DNA of 64,000 nt, from the NCBI GenBank assembly GCA_009829735.1, contig CM020618.1, forward strand, positions 18,957,346-19,021,345. The letters run 5' to 3'. The stretch's first letter is position 1. Each line of letters opens with the position of its first letter. This document shows, in pieces, positions 44,759 through 55,765 of this stretch. The notes under the pieces are model-generated. The model searched no databases. It was not told where the DNA came from and saw only the letters and a list, made by a program, of their open reading frames with translations. This DNA is from Pyropia yezoensis. Lineage: Eukaryota > Rhodophyta > Bangiophyceae > Bangiales > Bangiaceae. A program made the position numbers and the translations under genes.

Positions 44759-47700
44759 ATGGTGGCGACACCACCTGCGGCCAAGCCGGCGGCAGACCCA
44801 GCTGTCGCGTCGGCGGGTGTGGCGGGCAAGTCCACGACGGCGTCGACGGGCAGCGGGACGGTTGAGCCGGCGGACGAGTCGGTGGGCGCGGTGCCGGCCG
44901 CGCCGGCCGAGCCGGCGGCCGCGGAGCCGGGCAAGGGGACGGCCGAGCCGGCGGCAGACCCAGCTGTCGCGTCGGCGGGTGTGGCGGGCAAGTCCACGAC
45001 GGCGTCGACGGGCAGCGGGACGGTCGAGCCGGTGGACGAGTCGGTGAGCGCGGTGCCCGTCGTGGTACCGACAGCGCCGCCGGTTGCACCTGTCGCGTCG
45101 GCGGGTGCGGTGTCGGTCGTTCCGGTAGGCGCGGTGCCTCGTATTTTGGCCGCGTCCGCGCCCGCCCCCGTAGCCGATTCCGTGGGCGCAATACCCGTCG
45201 AGTCGGTGGCTGTGATGCCGGCCGATTCAGTGGCTGACCCGGTCACCGAGTCGGCGGGTGGGGCCGTGCCACCAACCCTGCCGGCGGCTGTTGCACCGAC
45301 CACGACAGCGTGGGTGAGTGCAGCGCCGGTCGCGCCTGCGACTGAACTGTTGTTGCGGCAGCAAGAGATGGACATGGGCTGCGACGAGATTGTACCGCTG
45401 CGACCGGGCGGGTCGGCACCTGTGCTGGCGTACGAGCCAGCGGTGGCGACGCTGGACGTCACTCAACCGGTGGTGAGGCCCGCGGTGATGGGGAATGCGG
45501 CGGTTCGTACCGACCCGGCAGAGGTTGCGCTAGCGAGGCGGCCACAAAGCACGAGTGCGCTCGGACTGGGGCGTGAGTGTGACGCCCTCTTCGCTCGCGT
45601 CAGCCCTCGGGCGACGACCCAGGTCGACGCCTTGCGCATCATCCACGCCATGTCGACCCTTCTGCGTAGCCGCCAAGGTGTGCAGGTTGCCAAAACCGCT
45701 GCTGCCTACCTGTCTCAACTGTATCTGCCACATGCAGGCGACCCGGTCGTGGCACGAGAGATGGCGGCCGCTGTCCAGCACGCTCTTTGTGGCCCGGGTT
45801 CGGCCAATCTGCCGCGCGACAACCTCGAGGCACTCGTGGACATGTTCGTCATCCCCATCATGGTCCCTGACGTGTGGCGCGCAAGAAAGACGGTCCACCG
45901 CCTGTCGGTGCGGGCGGCAGCGGTGGCGACAGCGCCCACCAATATGATGGTGACCGGCCGGTCGGGGCGAAAGCGCCTGCGTCTCACCGCGCCCGGTGGC
46001 TCTGGTGGCCACGCGGGGCCGGCTGCGATGCCGTCTCCCCGATCTTTGGCCCTGAACCCCCCCCACGCGGCCTTTCGTCGGCCTGGGGCGGACGCGCCGC
46101 CGGCGACGCTTCCCGCGCAAGATGCGCCTGCAGCAGACTCTGGCAATGGTTGCGGTGGGGGTGGTCCGGAGCTCGCCCACTTTAGCCGCGAGATGGTTGC
46201 CGCCGTCGGAGCCGCCTGCTCGAAGCTGTTGCGCGAGCACGGCTCGCTGGCCGATTCTCCCTCCTGGTCGCACCAAGTGACGTTTTTTCGTACCGCCTGG
46301 TCCCTGGGTGTCTGGCCCCGCGAGGCCCAGAGCTTCCTTTTAAGCGCATGTAACGCAGACTGTGCCACCGTGGACCGGGCGGTGCGGGCGGGCAAGAGCA
46401 AGACCGGTGTTGCAGTGATCCAGCACGAGCGGCCTTTAAAGCTGCACACCCGCCTGTGGTCGCATTTAGTCGCGGCGATCTGTGTACCTGCCGTCGTGGA
46501 GCGGGGTGGTGGTGAGGAGGAGCCTGTCCCTGCCAGCGCAGGCAGCCCCAACGACGTGGCCCTGCTGATGTCCATGCCCGGGACGTTGGCGATGTTGCCG
46601 ACAGACTTCCTCGCCGCCTTTGAAGAGGTCCGCGAGTGGAGAACGGCAATGTGCGACACGGCCGCGCTTCTGTTCTCGTCCGTTCTGCGCACCCCGGGCG
46701 CTGCGGCTGTTGTCGCGCCGGCTGCGGCCCTGTTTTCACGTTTTGCGAGCGTGACTGCTTCCGACGCTGGCGTCGGATGGCTGGTAGCGCCCTCCCCAAA
46801 ATTTCGACGGACCGCCCAGGCCGTCATTCGCCGCCTTTCCGGTGTGGGTGAGCAGGGGGGTGGTCGGTCTGATTCGTGGTCCGTCATGGACCTGTTGGAT
46901 GGGTGTTCACCCGTCCCGGCCGATGGGGGAGGGCGCGGTGTCTCCGCCCGCGATCCTACCGGCGCTCCCGTTCCAGGTCTGTCGTCTGGTGGATCACGAC
47001 CTTTTGACGCCCTGCGCGTCATCCAAAACGCCCTGCACTTCCTGGATGTCAGGGTGCGCACTACTCGTGGGGATGCTGACTGGGATGGTGTCCCCCTGCA
47101 GCTGTTTGCCGCATGTACGGCTTTTGTGCGAAGCAGCTGGCAAGTGCTGACGGACGTGGGCGCGGGGCACCCGGCTGTGAGCTCACCAGTCGAGTCGAAT
47201 CACCTGTCTGCGAGTGGGGCACTCGCCCGTATCTTGAACCTGCTGATGCGGCTGGGCTTCCACCGCGACGTCGCGAGCACACGTGATGTCATTCGATACG
47301 TTCTCCTCACGTGCCTCGCCCGATTCGTCCATCCCACTCGGTGCTCCGCCCATTTTGACGTCCTGGACGTGGGACACATCTTTCCCGTTGTCAATGAGTG
47401 GGTTGACACGCTCCCGTGGCTCTGGGAGGTTGCTGTTGGACTTGACAAGGCAGAGCGGACGCAATACAGCTGGATGTACTGTGCGGCGATCTGCAGCCTG
47501 GGGAGTGTACCTCTTGCGTCGGGCGTGCGGGCATCTCGGAGGGCGCTGGCCAAGGCAGCGATTGCCTGGTTAGCATCACCTTCAGGCCTGTCGCCTTGGG
47601 TCGCAGATATTGGGGGGACGACCTGTCCACAGGCCCTGCGCCAGCTGAGGGATGTTCTCTGTCCGCCCGCCAAGCCTGGCAAGCAGGTCATCCCCCTGGT

Positions 47701-50700
47701 CGTGCAGCTGCGGCAGCGCATAGACGAGTTACTGGGCGGGTATGATGCGCCATACGTCGATGGGGCCGTCGCAGCCGCCGCAGGCCCGGCTACTGTGCAT
47801 GCCGCTGGAGCAGGTGCTGTGCCTGTCGATGAGGTGGGTGCCGGGCCAGGAGCCGAGGACAACGGACATCCACCCGCAACGCCCGGTGCGGACACGGCGA
47901 GCCCGTCTCGTGACCCCAATGTCATTGTCATTGGCGACGATACGGGGGGCGAGGTCGAGTTTGTGTGCTACCTACCCACAGTGGCGGTCCCAGACAATGT
48001 GTTGGCAGGACAGGCCGTGTCCCCTGCCTACAATGCGGCACCACCGAACATCATTGTGTTCGTTGAGGACGACGATGAATTGGGGGACGCAGAGAACGAT
48101 GGCGTGACTGTCGTCAGTGTGGCCCGGGTGGTCCGAGGCGGCCACGTGGCCGGGCAGCGGCGGGTGTCCTCCGCCCCTGGGGCGGCCGCCCGTGCAGCAG
48201 TGCCTGGGAGTGCTGCCACCTCTGCCGCGACTGCAGCCGTCCGAGGCGGGCCCTGTACAACAGAGGCTTCTGCTACCGCTGCTCCCGACACTCCATCGGC
48301 TGCAAATATAGTCGCAGGTGTGCTGGATGCTACGGCCGTGGGTGCTGCTGGTGTTGGTGGAGCTCCTGCTGGCGCGACGGTCGTGGCCGACGCGGGTGTT
48401 GGCGGAGCTGCTCCTGCTGCTGAACCTCCTCGTACCGCTGCAGCAGCAGACGTCGCGGGTGCGGCTGCTGTCGCCACGGCAGTGCCACGGGGTGGTGAGC
48501 CCTCTCCCACCCCCCCTGCAGGTGCGGACGCGGGTGCGGCTGTTGTTCGAGGTGGGACTGTGGGTTTGGGCGCTGATACCAGCGCCCCGGCTGATGGGGG
48601 GAGCGCGTCTTCCACTGGTGCACCTCTGCCCGCGGCGGCGGCGGCGGCTGGTGGTGCCGCCGAGGCCAGTCCGCCCACGCTGTGTGGTGCGGATGGTGAT
48701 CGGGTGGCGCTCGGTCGGTTGACGCTCTGTACGTCTGACTGTGGGTGGAAGGGTGTCCCAACCCACCTGCGCCCGTCCCCGTTGTACGCAAAAGGACCTG
48801 GGGGCCACTGGCAGGCCATCGTTGTCGGCACCTTGTGCCAGCTGGCCGCCCGCGGTGCAACGGCGGTGTCACAGTCCATCGGTGGCATGAACAAGGGCCA
48901 GGGCGGTGGCGGTCGCAGGGGGTGTGTGACCACGTCGTCATTGGGCTCTCGCTTTGGGGTGGGTCGGATCGAGGCGCTCATCACCCTGTCGTCGCCGCAG
49001 GTGGGTGGCTCAATCCTGGACGACGCACTGGCGTGTCGCATGAGCGACGTGCTCGTGCGTATGCCCACCCCCCGTGGTGGCCACCCGGGTTGGGGCGGCC
49101 GTCCGACCAGGGTGTCCGCTGGGCGCCGCCGCAACAAGGACCGCGAGGGGGAGGGTCAGGTGGACCCCACACACGCCATCCCGGGCGATTTGTGTGCCTT
49201 GTGGGTACCGGAACCCGTCGACGGCTCGGTGTACAGCACCCCCCTGGACGCGGTTTTTATTGGCCGCTGCGAGGACAAGGAGGGGCAACCCGGCGGGGTT
49301 GTTGGTGGCCCGCCGCCCGCGGGGGCAGCACAGTGGTGGGTGGACAAGGTGCCTGGCCCGGGTGTGGACGAGCACGACGACGACGCCGGCGGCGCGGCGC
49401 GCCACGGTGGCGCTTCCGTCCCCCCCTGGCGGTTGTGGTTTGCGGTGCGTCGTTCAGACTTGCAGCGGGTGTTCCGTCGCCGGCCGGTGGAGGTGGTCGT
49501 CACCCTTTCACATGGCCTCCTGTCGGACGCCCGCGAGTTTGGCGGCCTCGGCCACTGGGAACTTCTTCCGCCAGTCATGCGGAAGGCGCTCGCCATCCAC
49601 GCAACCCCTCCGCACGGGGGACAGCAGGTGGTACCTGCACCTGCACCGGGGCCTTTCCACGTTCCGAGCACTCCTCCAAGCTACGGCCACCTGGACCCGT
49701 TCCAGTGGCACGCCGTTGATTGTGTGCGCCGGGGGCTGTTGTCGGACAAGTGCGACGTACAGCTGGTGACGGGCCCCCCCGGGACGGGCAAGACACGCGC
49801 CATTGTCTCCATGGTGGACATGGTCCTTGAGACGCTGCCCGATGGGCGTGTCCTGCTGACGTCGCGCACAAACACGGCGTGTGACGAGCTGTTGGACGCA
49901 GTACACGAGTCTTTCTGTTCGCCGGGGGCTGCGAGTCGACACGGCGTCGCGGAACCCGACGCCGTGACGCTCCTCCGTGTGGGTGAACCCCCGCCGGATG
50001 GCCACCGTGCCAGGACAACGCACATTGACGCCGTGGTGGACGAGCGCCTCCCCGTCGCCTACCCGTCCGTGACAGCCGAGGTGGAACGGGCAAGGGCACG
50101 GGTAGCCCATGTGGCTGGTCGGGTGGATCGTGCCTGCGCCCTGGGTGAAGAGCCGGGCGCAGGTGGGTCACCCAGACTCCTCGAGGAGATTGCCGATGCT
50201 GAGCAAGTGCTGGACGCTGCATTGCCTCGCCAGCAGCGTGCAAGACAGGAGCTCTGCAAGCGCATCGTGGGCGGTGCGTCCGTCATTGTCACAACTGCGT
50301 CAACGTCGACGGCGGCGCTCGTGGGGTGCGAAGGCTTTAACGCCATTATCATTGACGAGGGCGCGGCTACAAGCGTCCCTGCGTCTGTCGCCGCCATTGT
50401 TCGCGCCAAGCGTTCGGGGAGTGCTGCGGGTGGCTCGTCGGACGAAGACGAGGACGGTCATATAGCAGAGCGGACCAAATGTATTGTCCTTGTCGGCGAC
50501 ACTGCCCAGCTGCCGCCGAGCGCAGGTATGGAGTACCGAGGCGAGACGAGGCCGATGGCATCCAGCGTGTTTGAGCGGCTAGCCAGGTTTATAACCGCTT
50601 GCGTCATCCTGTCCGTGCAGTACCGCATGCGGCCGCTGTTGTGGTCCCTCCTTCGACAAGTCTTTTACAAGCACATTGGCGTGTGGTCGGACGGGCGCGG

Positions 50701-51358
50701 GCCCAAGGCTCGCCATGAGGATGGGTTTGGAACACCCGCATGGCTAAACCATCCAAGTCGGCGTATTCGCTTTGGAGGGCTGCAAGTGACAGACACTTCC
50801 CGCCTGCCGGCCGACGACAGGGCACACCAGCCCAATTTCACCCCCCCCAACAACAAGAGCCTGATGAACATTGCAGAGCTTCGGTTGGTCGAGAAGGCTC
50901 TTACGGATCTACTGGCGACGTGGGCAACGTCCACAGGGGCTACCGAACTCAAGGTGATGCTCATCACCCCGTACACTGCGCAGCGGAACCGGCTGAATGA
51001 AGTCGTGCGGTTGGTGCATGAGAGCGGGCGGCTGCCCGAGGGACCACGTGCATCCGTCAGGGTGTCCACCGTGGATGGCTGCCAAGGCGCGTCTGTGGAC
51101 TGTGCCATACTCTCCGTCGTGCGGTCAGAGCCTGGGGTGCGACCCGGCGGGATCCTCGACTTTTTGTCCGACGAACGGCGCGTGAACGTCATGATGTCGC
51201 GGGCACAGAGCCATCTCCACGTGATTGGTGATATGGACTACCTTTCAAGCTCTGAAGGTGTCTGGAAGAGCTGGTGGGACAATGTCCGACGTCGGTGGAG
51301 GCGGCCAGGCTTGCCGGGCCGCGAGCACATCGAGATTGTGGCTCCCGACAGGGTGTAG
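44759..51358 (+). CDS. Very large UPF1/DNA2-type superfamily 1 helicase
   Basis: A 2199-residue ATP-dependent RNA/DNA helicase. The ATG at 44759 (MVATPPAAKP) starts the coding-like sequence; the frame stays open upstream through the cassette repeats, but that part is compositional. Residues about 10-130 contain two copies of a 54-residue repeat (VAGKSTTASTGSGTVEP). A helical unassigned region runs to about 1000, then an Ala/Gly/Thr linker (about 1090-1320). The helicase core is C-terminal: Walker A GPPGTGKT at 1672-1679, DEGA (Walker B variant of DExx) at 1866-1869, VQYRM at 1953-1957, VDGCQGASVD at 2105-2114, VNVMMSRAQ at 2142-2150. A beta-barrel-like insert (GDLCALWVPEPVDG...VFIGRC) precedes Walker A. 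Motifs are intact. Stop is TAG. The N-terminal half matches nothing I know. Confidence 0.9.
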   Translation: MVATPPAAKPAADPAVASAGVAGKSTTASTGSGTVEPADESVGAVPAAPAEPAAAEPGKGTAEPAADPAVASAGVAGKSTTASTGSGTVEPVDESVSAVPVVVPTAPPVAPVASAGAVSVVPVGAVPRILAASAPAPVADSVGAIPVESVAVMPADSVADPVTESAGGAVPPTLPAAVAPTTTAWVSAAPVAPATELLLRQQEMDMGCDEIVPLRPGGSAPVLAYEPAVATLDVTQPVVRPAVMGNAAVRTDPAEVALARRPQSTSALGLGRECDALFARVSPRATTQVDALRIIHAMSTLLRSRQGVQVAKTAAAYLSQLYLPHAGDPVVAREMAAAVQHALCGPGSANLPRDNLEALVDMFVIPIMVPDVWRARKTVHRLSVRAAAVATAPTNMMVTGRSGRKRLRLTAPGGSGGHAGPAAMPSPRSLALNPPHAAFRRPGADAPPATLPAQDAPAADSGNGCGGGGPELAHFSREMVAAVGAACSKLLREHGSLADSPSWSHQVTFFRTAWSLGVWPREAQSFLLSACNADCATVDRAVRAGKSKTGVAVIQHERPLKLHTRLWSHLVAAICVPAVVERGGGEEEPVPASAGSPNDVALLMSMPGTLAMLPTDFLAAFEEVREWRTAMCDTAALLFSSVLRTPGAAAVVAPAAALFSRFASVTASDAGVGWLVAPSPKFRRTAQAVIRRLSGVGEQGGGRSDSWSVMDLLDGCSPVPADGGGRGVSARDPTGAPVPGLSSGGSRPFDALRVIQNALHFLDVRVRTTRGDADWDGVPLQLFAACTAFVRSSWQVLTDVGAGHPAVSSPVESNHLSASGALARILNLLMRLGFHRDVASTRDVIRYVLLTCLARFVHPTRCSAHFDVLDVGHIFPVVNEWVDTLPWLWEVAVGLDKAERTQYSWMYCAAICSLGSVPLASGVRASRRALAKAAIAWLASPSGLSPWVADIGGTTCPQALRQLRDVLCPPAKPGKQVIPLVVQLRQRIDELLGGYDAPYVDGAVAAAAGPATVHAAGAGAVPVDEVGAGPGAEDNGHPPATPGADTASPSRDPNVIVIGDDTGGEVEFVCYLPTVAVPDNVLAGQAVSPAYNAAPPNIIVFVEDDDELGDAENDGVTVVSVARVVRGGHVAGQRRVSSAPGAAARAAVPGSAATSAATAAVRGGPCTTEASATAAPDTPSAANIVAGVLDATAVGAAGVGGAPAGATVVADAGVGGAAPAAEPPRTAAAADVAGAAAVATAVPRGGEPSPTPPAGADAGAAVVRGGTVGLGADTSAPADGGSASSTGAPLPAAAAAAGGAAEASPPTLCGADGDRVALGRLTLCTSDCGWKGVPTHLRPSPLYAKGPGGHWQAIVVGTLCQLAARGATAVSQSIGGMNKGQGGGGRRGCVTTSSLGSRFGVGRIEALITLSSPQVGGSILDDALACRMSDVLVRMPTPRGGHPGWGGRPTRVSAGRRRNKDREGEGQVDPTHAIPGDLCALWVPEPVDGSVYSTPLDAVFIGRCEDKEGQPGGVVGGPPPAGAAQWWVDKVPGPGVDEHDDDAGGAARHGGASVPPWRLWFAVRRSDLQRVFRRRPVEVVVTLSHGLLSDAREFGGLGHWELLPPVMRKALAIHATPPHGGQQVVPAPAPGPFHVPSTPPSYGHLDPFQWHAVDCVRRGLLSDKCDVQLVTGPPGTGKTRAIVSMVDMVLETLPDGRVLLTSRTNTACDELLDAVHESFCSPGAASRHGVAEPDAVTLLRVGEPPPDGHRARTTHIDAVVDERLPVAYPSVTAEVERARARVAHVAGRVDRACALGEEPGAGGSPRLLEEIADAEQVLDAALPRQQRARQELCKRIVGGASVIVTTASTSTAALVGCEGFNAIIIDEGAATSVPASVAAIVRAKRSGSAAGGSSDEDEDGHIAERTKCIVLVGDTAQLPPSAGMEYRGETRPMASSVFERLARFITACVILSVQYRMRPLLWSLLRQVFYKHIGVWSDGRGPKARHEDGFGTPAWLNHPSRRIRFGGLQVTDTSRLPADDRAHQPNFTPPNNKSLMNIAELRLVEKALTDLLATWATSTGATELKVMLITPYTAQRNRLNEVVRLVHESGRLPEGPRASVRVSTVDGCQGASVDCAILSVVRSEPGVRPGGILDFLSDERRVNVMMSRAQSHLHVIGDMDYLSSSEGVWKSWWDNVRRRWRRPGLPGREHIEIVAPDRV

Positions 51359-52393
51359 TCGGGAGCGTCATTCGTTTCATCCTCGAGTGCGGGGGGGGGT
51401 GGGGGGTGGGACTGTACGGCACCCCTCTATTGTGTTTGGTGCATGGTGTCGCTTGTCATGTGGTTGACGGTTGCTCCCCAGTGTAGCTGGCGCCTGCTGT
51501 CGTTTGAGCTGTGTTGCATAGGGAGAATAGTTCATGTGGCACGACACTTCTGGGAGGGGGGGGGTGGGGTGTGGCCCGTGGTGGCACCATGGTGCCACCA
51601 TGGGCCACACCTCCCCGCCTTCCTCCCAGAAGAGTTTCGTGCGACTGTGTGTCGGGCCTGCGTCTTTCCGGGTACCAGGATTTGCACGTATTCGTCGTCG
51701 GTCGTCGTCCGCGCCGGTCCGCCCGCCCGGCTGCTCAACTCCCTCACCTGTGGGGCGTGCATTGTCCGCAAGAGTTTGTGAGGACGTGAAAAAGACCCCT
51801 GGCACCCCTGGCAACAGAGTCTGTCAAAAAGACCCCTGGCGACAGAGTCTCGACCAAGACTACGTATCCGCTTCATTCCCAGGGGACGTGCGAGCCAGTC
51901 AGGCCAACGCGGCGGGTGTGACGCTGCTCAAGGGCCTGCGATTGGGGTCGTTTGGGATGACCACGACGGATGAACGGCACCGAGATGCTCATCCCCATCA
52001 ACGTTGCCGGGGGAGTGTGGGTGAACGACGGCGCTGACGATGTCGATATGGTTGTCGTAGGCGGTACAATGGTGGCTAAGAAGGGAGGGCAGTGGCGAGG
52101 GGCGGGGGCTTCCGCGGTGGTTCATGGTCAGGGGCGGGAGGCCCGTGTGAGTGAGAAGTGGCTGCCAGACTGTATTCCCAAAGTAGGAGTGCCTGCCCGC
52201 CACGGCCTACCTGGTCCAGTAAGTCCTGTTCTGTTGTGAGTCTGCGTCGTCTGTGTAGATTGGGGGTATGCTGCCCACATGCTAACGGGTGAAAAGAAAA
52301 AAAATAATGTGCTCCCCCACACCATAGTTTTGTGTCTCTTCTCTCCCCTTCCTTAAAACGGTTCACCCACTACCGTGTCCGTCGACCAGACGA
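51359..52393. other. Intergenic between helicase and GIY-YIG gene
   Basis: The two genes converge here. It contains the inverted repeat listed separately and two direct copies of AAAAAGACCCCTGGC...ACAGAGTCT (51788-51822 and 51825-51850). No gene recognised. Confidence 0.45.
51547..51632. repeat. 86-bp imperfect inverted repeat
   Basis: The arms start CTTCTGGGAGG and end CCTCCCAGAAG, centred on GGCACCATGGTGCC (51583-51596). It would form a strong hairpin 190 bp after the helicase stop. It could be a MITE-like foldback, or help define the 3' end of converging transcripts. Confidence 0.7.
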
Positions 52394-53499
52394 CTACGGT
52401 GGGGGTGGGGTCTGGGGTGCGTTGGGTGCTGTCCCCGCCCGCCCATCCCCTGCGTTTCCGACAGAGTCCGACTCGTCGCCAGCACCCCTGCGTGTCTGTC
52501 GCCGGTTGCGGCTGCGGCTGCCACGGCCCCGCGGGCCGCCCTGGTGCTCGCCCACTAATGTCGTGGCCCCGGCACTCCCCCCGTCTCGGTTGTCGAGTTT
52601 GCGGCCGTCCCTTCTTGTCCGTTTGGCGACCTTGCCGACGGGTACTGATTCCGATGCAGCTTCTTCTCGGGCGCGCTTTTGGGCTTGGTACTGCTTCCTC
52701 TGGTTGACTCGGGCAGTGGTTAGCCTTTTCAGTGCTGCGGGGGACACCCATCCCGCCAGGACGTCCACTGTAACTCCGCGACTCTCCAGCACGACAGCAA
52801 CGTCTGGAGGCATGGTCCCGTTTCGCCAACACTCGAGCACGTAGGGCAGCCTTCTACCAATGCTCGCTGAGAGACGGCGGCGAGCAGTGCGGGGGTACTT
52901 GTATCGCACGGGCCGCTGTGGTGGCGATCCTTTAGGCTGGTCCCACCACATCTTGAAGTGGGGTACGGCCACTCGAAGTCGGGTCCGGCCGACAAGAAGA
53001 GCACGGTCTGCTTCCCAGAGAACGTCACAATCTGTCAGGGTGCGCCTCAGGAACGTCTGTATCAGTGGGGGCCGCCACGTGCTCCTTGTACGAACTCTGG
53101 TCAGTAGGTGGCCAAGTTTCGCATGGCGTCCTGTCGTCGGCACGTCCGCGTGGTGGTACTGTGCGTGAAACTCCTTGATCTGGCGGACAAAGTCAGCGAC
53201 CCGGCCCGCGATGCGCATGCGCTGGCGTTGCCGGGCCTCGGCGTGGAACGGCACGGACGGAAGAATGGAGTTGAATGTCGGACGCTTGCCGTTTGCAGCG
53301 CCCTCCGCGTCGGTAGCCAGCCCACCATTCTTCAGGACAAAGCTCAGCTCTGCGAGCGCTGCCCACTCCTCTGCAGCGTCTTGTGTGGGTGCGTCCTCCC
53401 ACATCATGGCACAAAAAACCAGAAAGGCGCTGGCACCGTGCTCCCTCAGAGCGGTGTGAAAGGCATCAGGCATCGAGGTGCGGAGGTGGTCGTCCGTGC
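52394..53499 (-). pseudogene. GIY-YIG nuclease gene, 3' part (split by LTR element)
   Basis: Continues the reading frame of 58517-59461 after removal of the LTR element and one TSD copy. It reads DDHLRTSMPDAFHTALREHG, a hydrophobic strand (FLVFCAMMWEDAPT) and the Glu-bearing helix AAEEWAALAELSFVL expected late in the GIY-YIG fold. Then come a basic region (EARQRQRMRIAGRVADFVRQ), an ordered stretch with RRTLTDCDVLWEADRALLVG, and a Lys/Arg/Gly-rich tail ending in poly-Pro and TAG. Outside the insertion no break is seen, so the gene was probably intact before it. Confidence 0.75.
53495..53499. repeat. Left 5-bp target-site duplication (CGTGC)
   Basis: CGTGC precedes the 5' LTR and follows the 3' LTR at 58517-58521; five bases is normal for Ty3/gypsy integrases. 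Confidence 0.9.
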
Positions 53500-53968
53500 T
53501 GTGGCAGTATTGACCCCCAGGTAGGGGGGCAACACGTGCCATGCAAGGGGCGGCAGGCCACTAGCCTGATCCGTTCCTCCCCCTGCATTTGGGTCCATAT
53601 TCCCTAAGTTTGGGATAGTTAGCTTAGTAGTAAATCCAACTTGGATTTGAGGGTTTTCTGCATTTATCGTCTTGAATTTTCGTGTGGCCCGGTGGGCAGG
53701 TGCTGGGGTGGGAGATTCTGAGTGGCGAGATTCTGAGTGGACCCTGGGGGGATAAGGGGAGGGACAGCGGGGCTTGGCCCTGCGTCCCCGTCCCGAACAA
53801 GAAACTGTTGGACCACACACCATCCTCTTGTTTGTCCGTGGGGGGTTTGCCCCACAACAGGGACAGAGTGTGTGCGACTTGCACTTCTTCCGGTTCCCCC
53901 GACACGGGAGGCAGCCCTAGCACACCGCCCCAACTTAGGTGCCGTGTGTGCTTGTGGTTTTTGCCACA
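53500..53968 (+). repeat. 5' LTR
   Basis: 469 bp, same length as the 3' LTR at 58048-58516, with 7-bp inverted termini TGTGGCA/TGCCACA. Confidence 0.93.
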
Positions 53969-54664
53969 TTTGGTGAAGCAGCAGGGGACAGAGGTGAACT
54001 TTACCTCCGGGTGCACCCGGGTGTAGGGGGCCCTCTGTCTCAGAGGAACGGTGGTCTTGGACTGTGTCGTGTGGATCGCTAGCCAACACGGCTGGATCGG
54101 ACCTCCCGACGTTCGGGAAACTCTCCGGTGACGACTTTACTCCGGCGCCTTTGAATACTGGCCCGACACAGGGTGTACCTGGGGTCGCGGAGGTGCTAGA
54201 GGCACTCCAGCCAGCAGGGCCGTGGGTATCGGTGCGGGCGGTATGCCACCCCGACCCAGTCGGGTGTTCACCCTGAGGGTCTTCCTCGGACCGGTGGTTC
54301 GCACTTCGGCCACCGGGTGGTACACTCAAAGGGAACGTCCCAAGGTGAGAGGACTGTCCCCGCGAGATCCACTCGGGTTGGATTCAACTTCGGCATAGAG
54401 CCGTCGCCAACTAGGCGGGTGGAGGACGGCGGACCTTCACTCGTCGGTGATGGGCTCGAGCCTGTGACAGGGGTCGTAGCAAGTTGCTACCCCCGCCACC
54501 CTCAAAGAAAGTATCTTTGATCGGGAGCCAAGTTCGGCTATATCGACCAACATGAGGGACCGGTAGTAGCGGTCACCCTCAACGCGGGCGCAAGTAGCGA
54601 CCCGAAGTCCGGAAAGGAGAAGCACCAAGCCAAGTCGGCCGCCTCTCCTCGTCCCCATGTGAAC
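53969..54664 (+). other. LTR element leader without gag
   Basis: Starts with the possible primer-binding site. No complete Gag-like frame was found, so gag appears lost or reduced. Confidence 0.4.
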
Positions 54665-55654
54665 ATGGAGGGTGTTCCACCCAGGTTGAGGGTTCAAGTT
54701 GAACGCCTCTTGGACCAATATCACAAGTTGTGGGATGGTCAGTTGGGACTCATGAGAGCCACCCAACACCGGATCGAGTTGAAACCCGGTGTACCCCCTA
54801 TACGCCAACAACCGTATAGGGGAGGGCCCCGTTCAAGGGCCCTCGTTAAGGAGCGCTTCAACAAAACTATTGTTAGGCAGCTGCGCCACTATGTGAGTGA
54901 GCATGTGAAAACGTGGGACCAATACATTTCTATTCTTACCACTGCCTACAATTCGCAGGTTCACCCATCTACAGGGGAAGTACCCCTCGCTTTTGTGACC
55001 CCCCGTCGCGTGCGGTCTATTGCTGTGCGGCGGTCGCTCCCAACTAGGGAGGATGATGGCAGCACGCCTACTCCTACTGAGAGTAAGGCGGAGATCGCTG
55101 CTAGGCGTGAACACCTCATCCCTAAAGTCAGGGCTGAGATGGACAAAGCACAAAAGCGCTACAAGCGTACCTTTGACAAAAAGGTGCGCAATGCTAAACA
55201 TGTCCCCGAGCAGGGTGACTGGGTGCTGGTACACTCGCACACCCCAACTGGGGTTAAGCTGGTATTCCAGACGAAGGGACCGTACCAGGTCCTTCGTACT
55301 GATGGGCGGCGCTTCACCATCGAAAGTGACGATGGGGTCCGCACAGTGAACGGACAGGACGTGGTCAAAGTTGCACCACCGCCTGCAGGCGACCCAGCTT
55401 GGGCGCGTGCGTTGGAATCGTGGCGCCTCCCCTCACTGCCTGCGGCCAAACAGGGCCCGCAGGAGTACGTGTTCGATAAGTTCATCGACCACGGATGGGA
55501 TGAAGACACTGACCGCCTCATGTTGAGGGTGCGTTGGTTTGGCTACAAAGCCAAGGATGACACGTGGGAGTACGTGGAGGACCTTCCCGCTGAGAAGGTC
55601 CGGGCGTACTGTGCCCGGAATGAGATAGACCCTAGCAGCCCTCCCTCAACGTGA
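54665..55654 (+). pseudogene. Pol remnant: pre-RT segment fused in frame to integrase C-terminus and chromodomain
   Basis: The frame (ATG 54665; it may begin upstream) starts with the block that precedes reverse transcriptase in Ty3/gypsy Pol (HRIELKPGVPPIRQQPYRGG). It jumps at about 54843-54860 directly into the late integrase core (WDQYISILTTAYNSQVHPST). Next are the integrase C-terminal domain (AQKRYKRTFDKKVRNAKHVP, GDWVLVHSHTPTGVKLVFQT) and a chromodomain (DRLMLRVRWFGYKAKDDTWE). The catalytic RT, RNase H and first integrase Asp regions are absent; the deletion is in frame. Chromodomains in this position direct integration to marked chromatin in chromoviruses. Confidence 0.85.
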
Positions 55655-55765
55655 GGGAAGGCCGAGCAACAGTGCCAAGAGAGTGCTTCAAGTCGAAGTG
55701 GTACGCAGAGTGGCTTTTAACTACAGCCCTAACCCTCACACTCTCACAACAAAGGCAGCTGCCAA

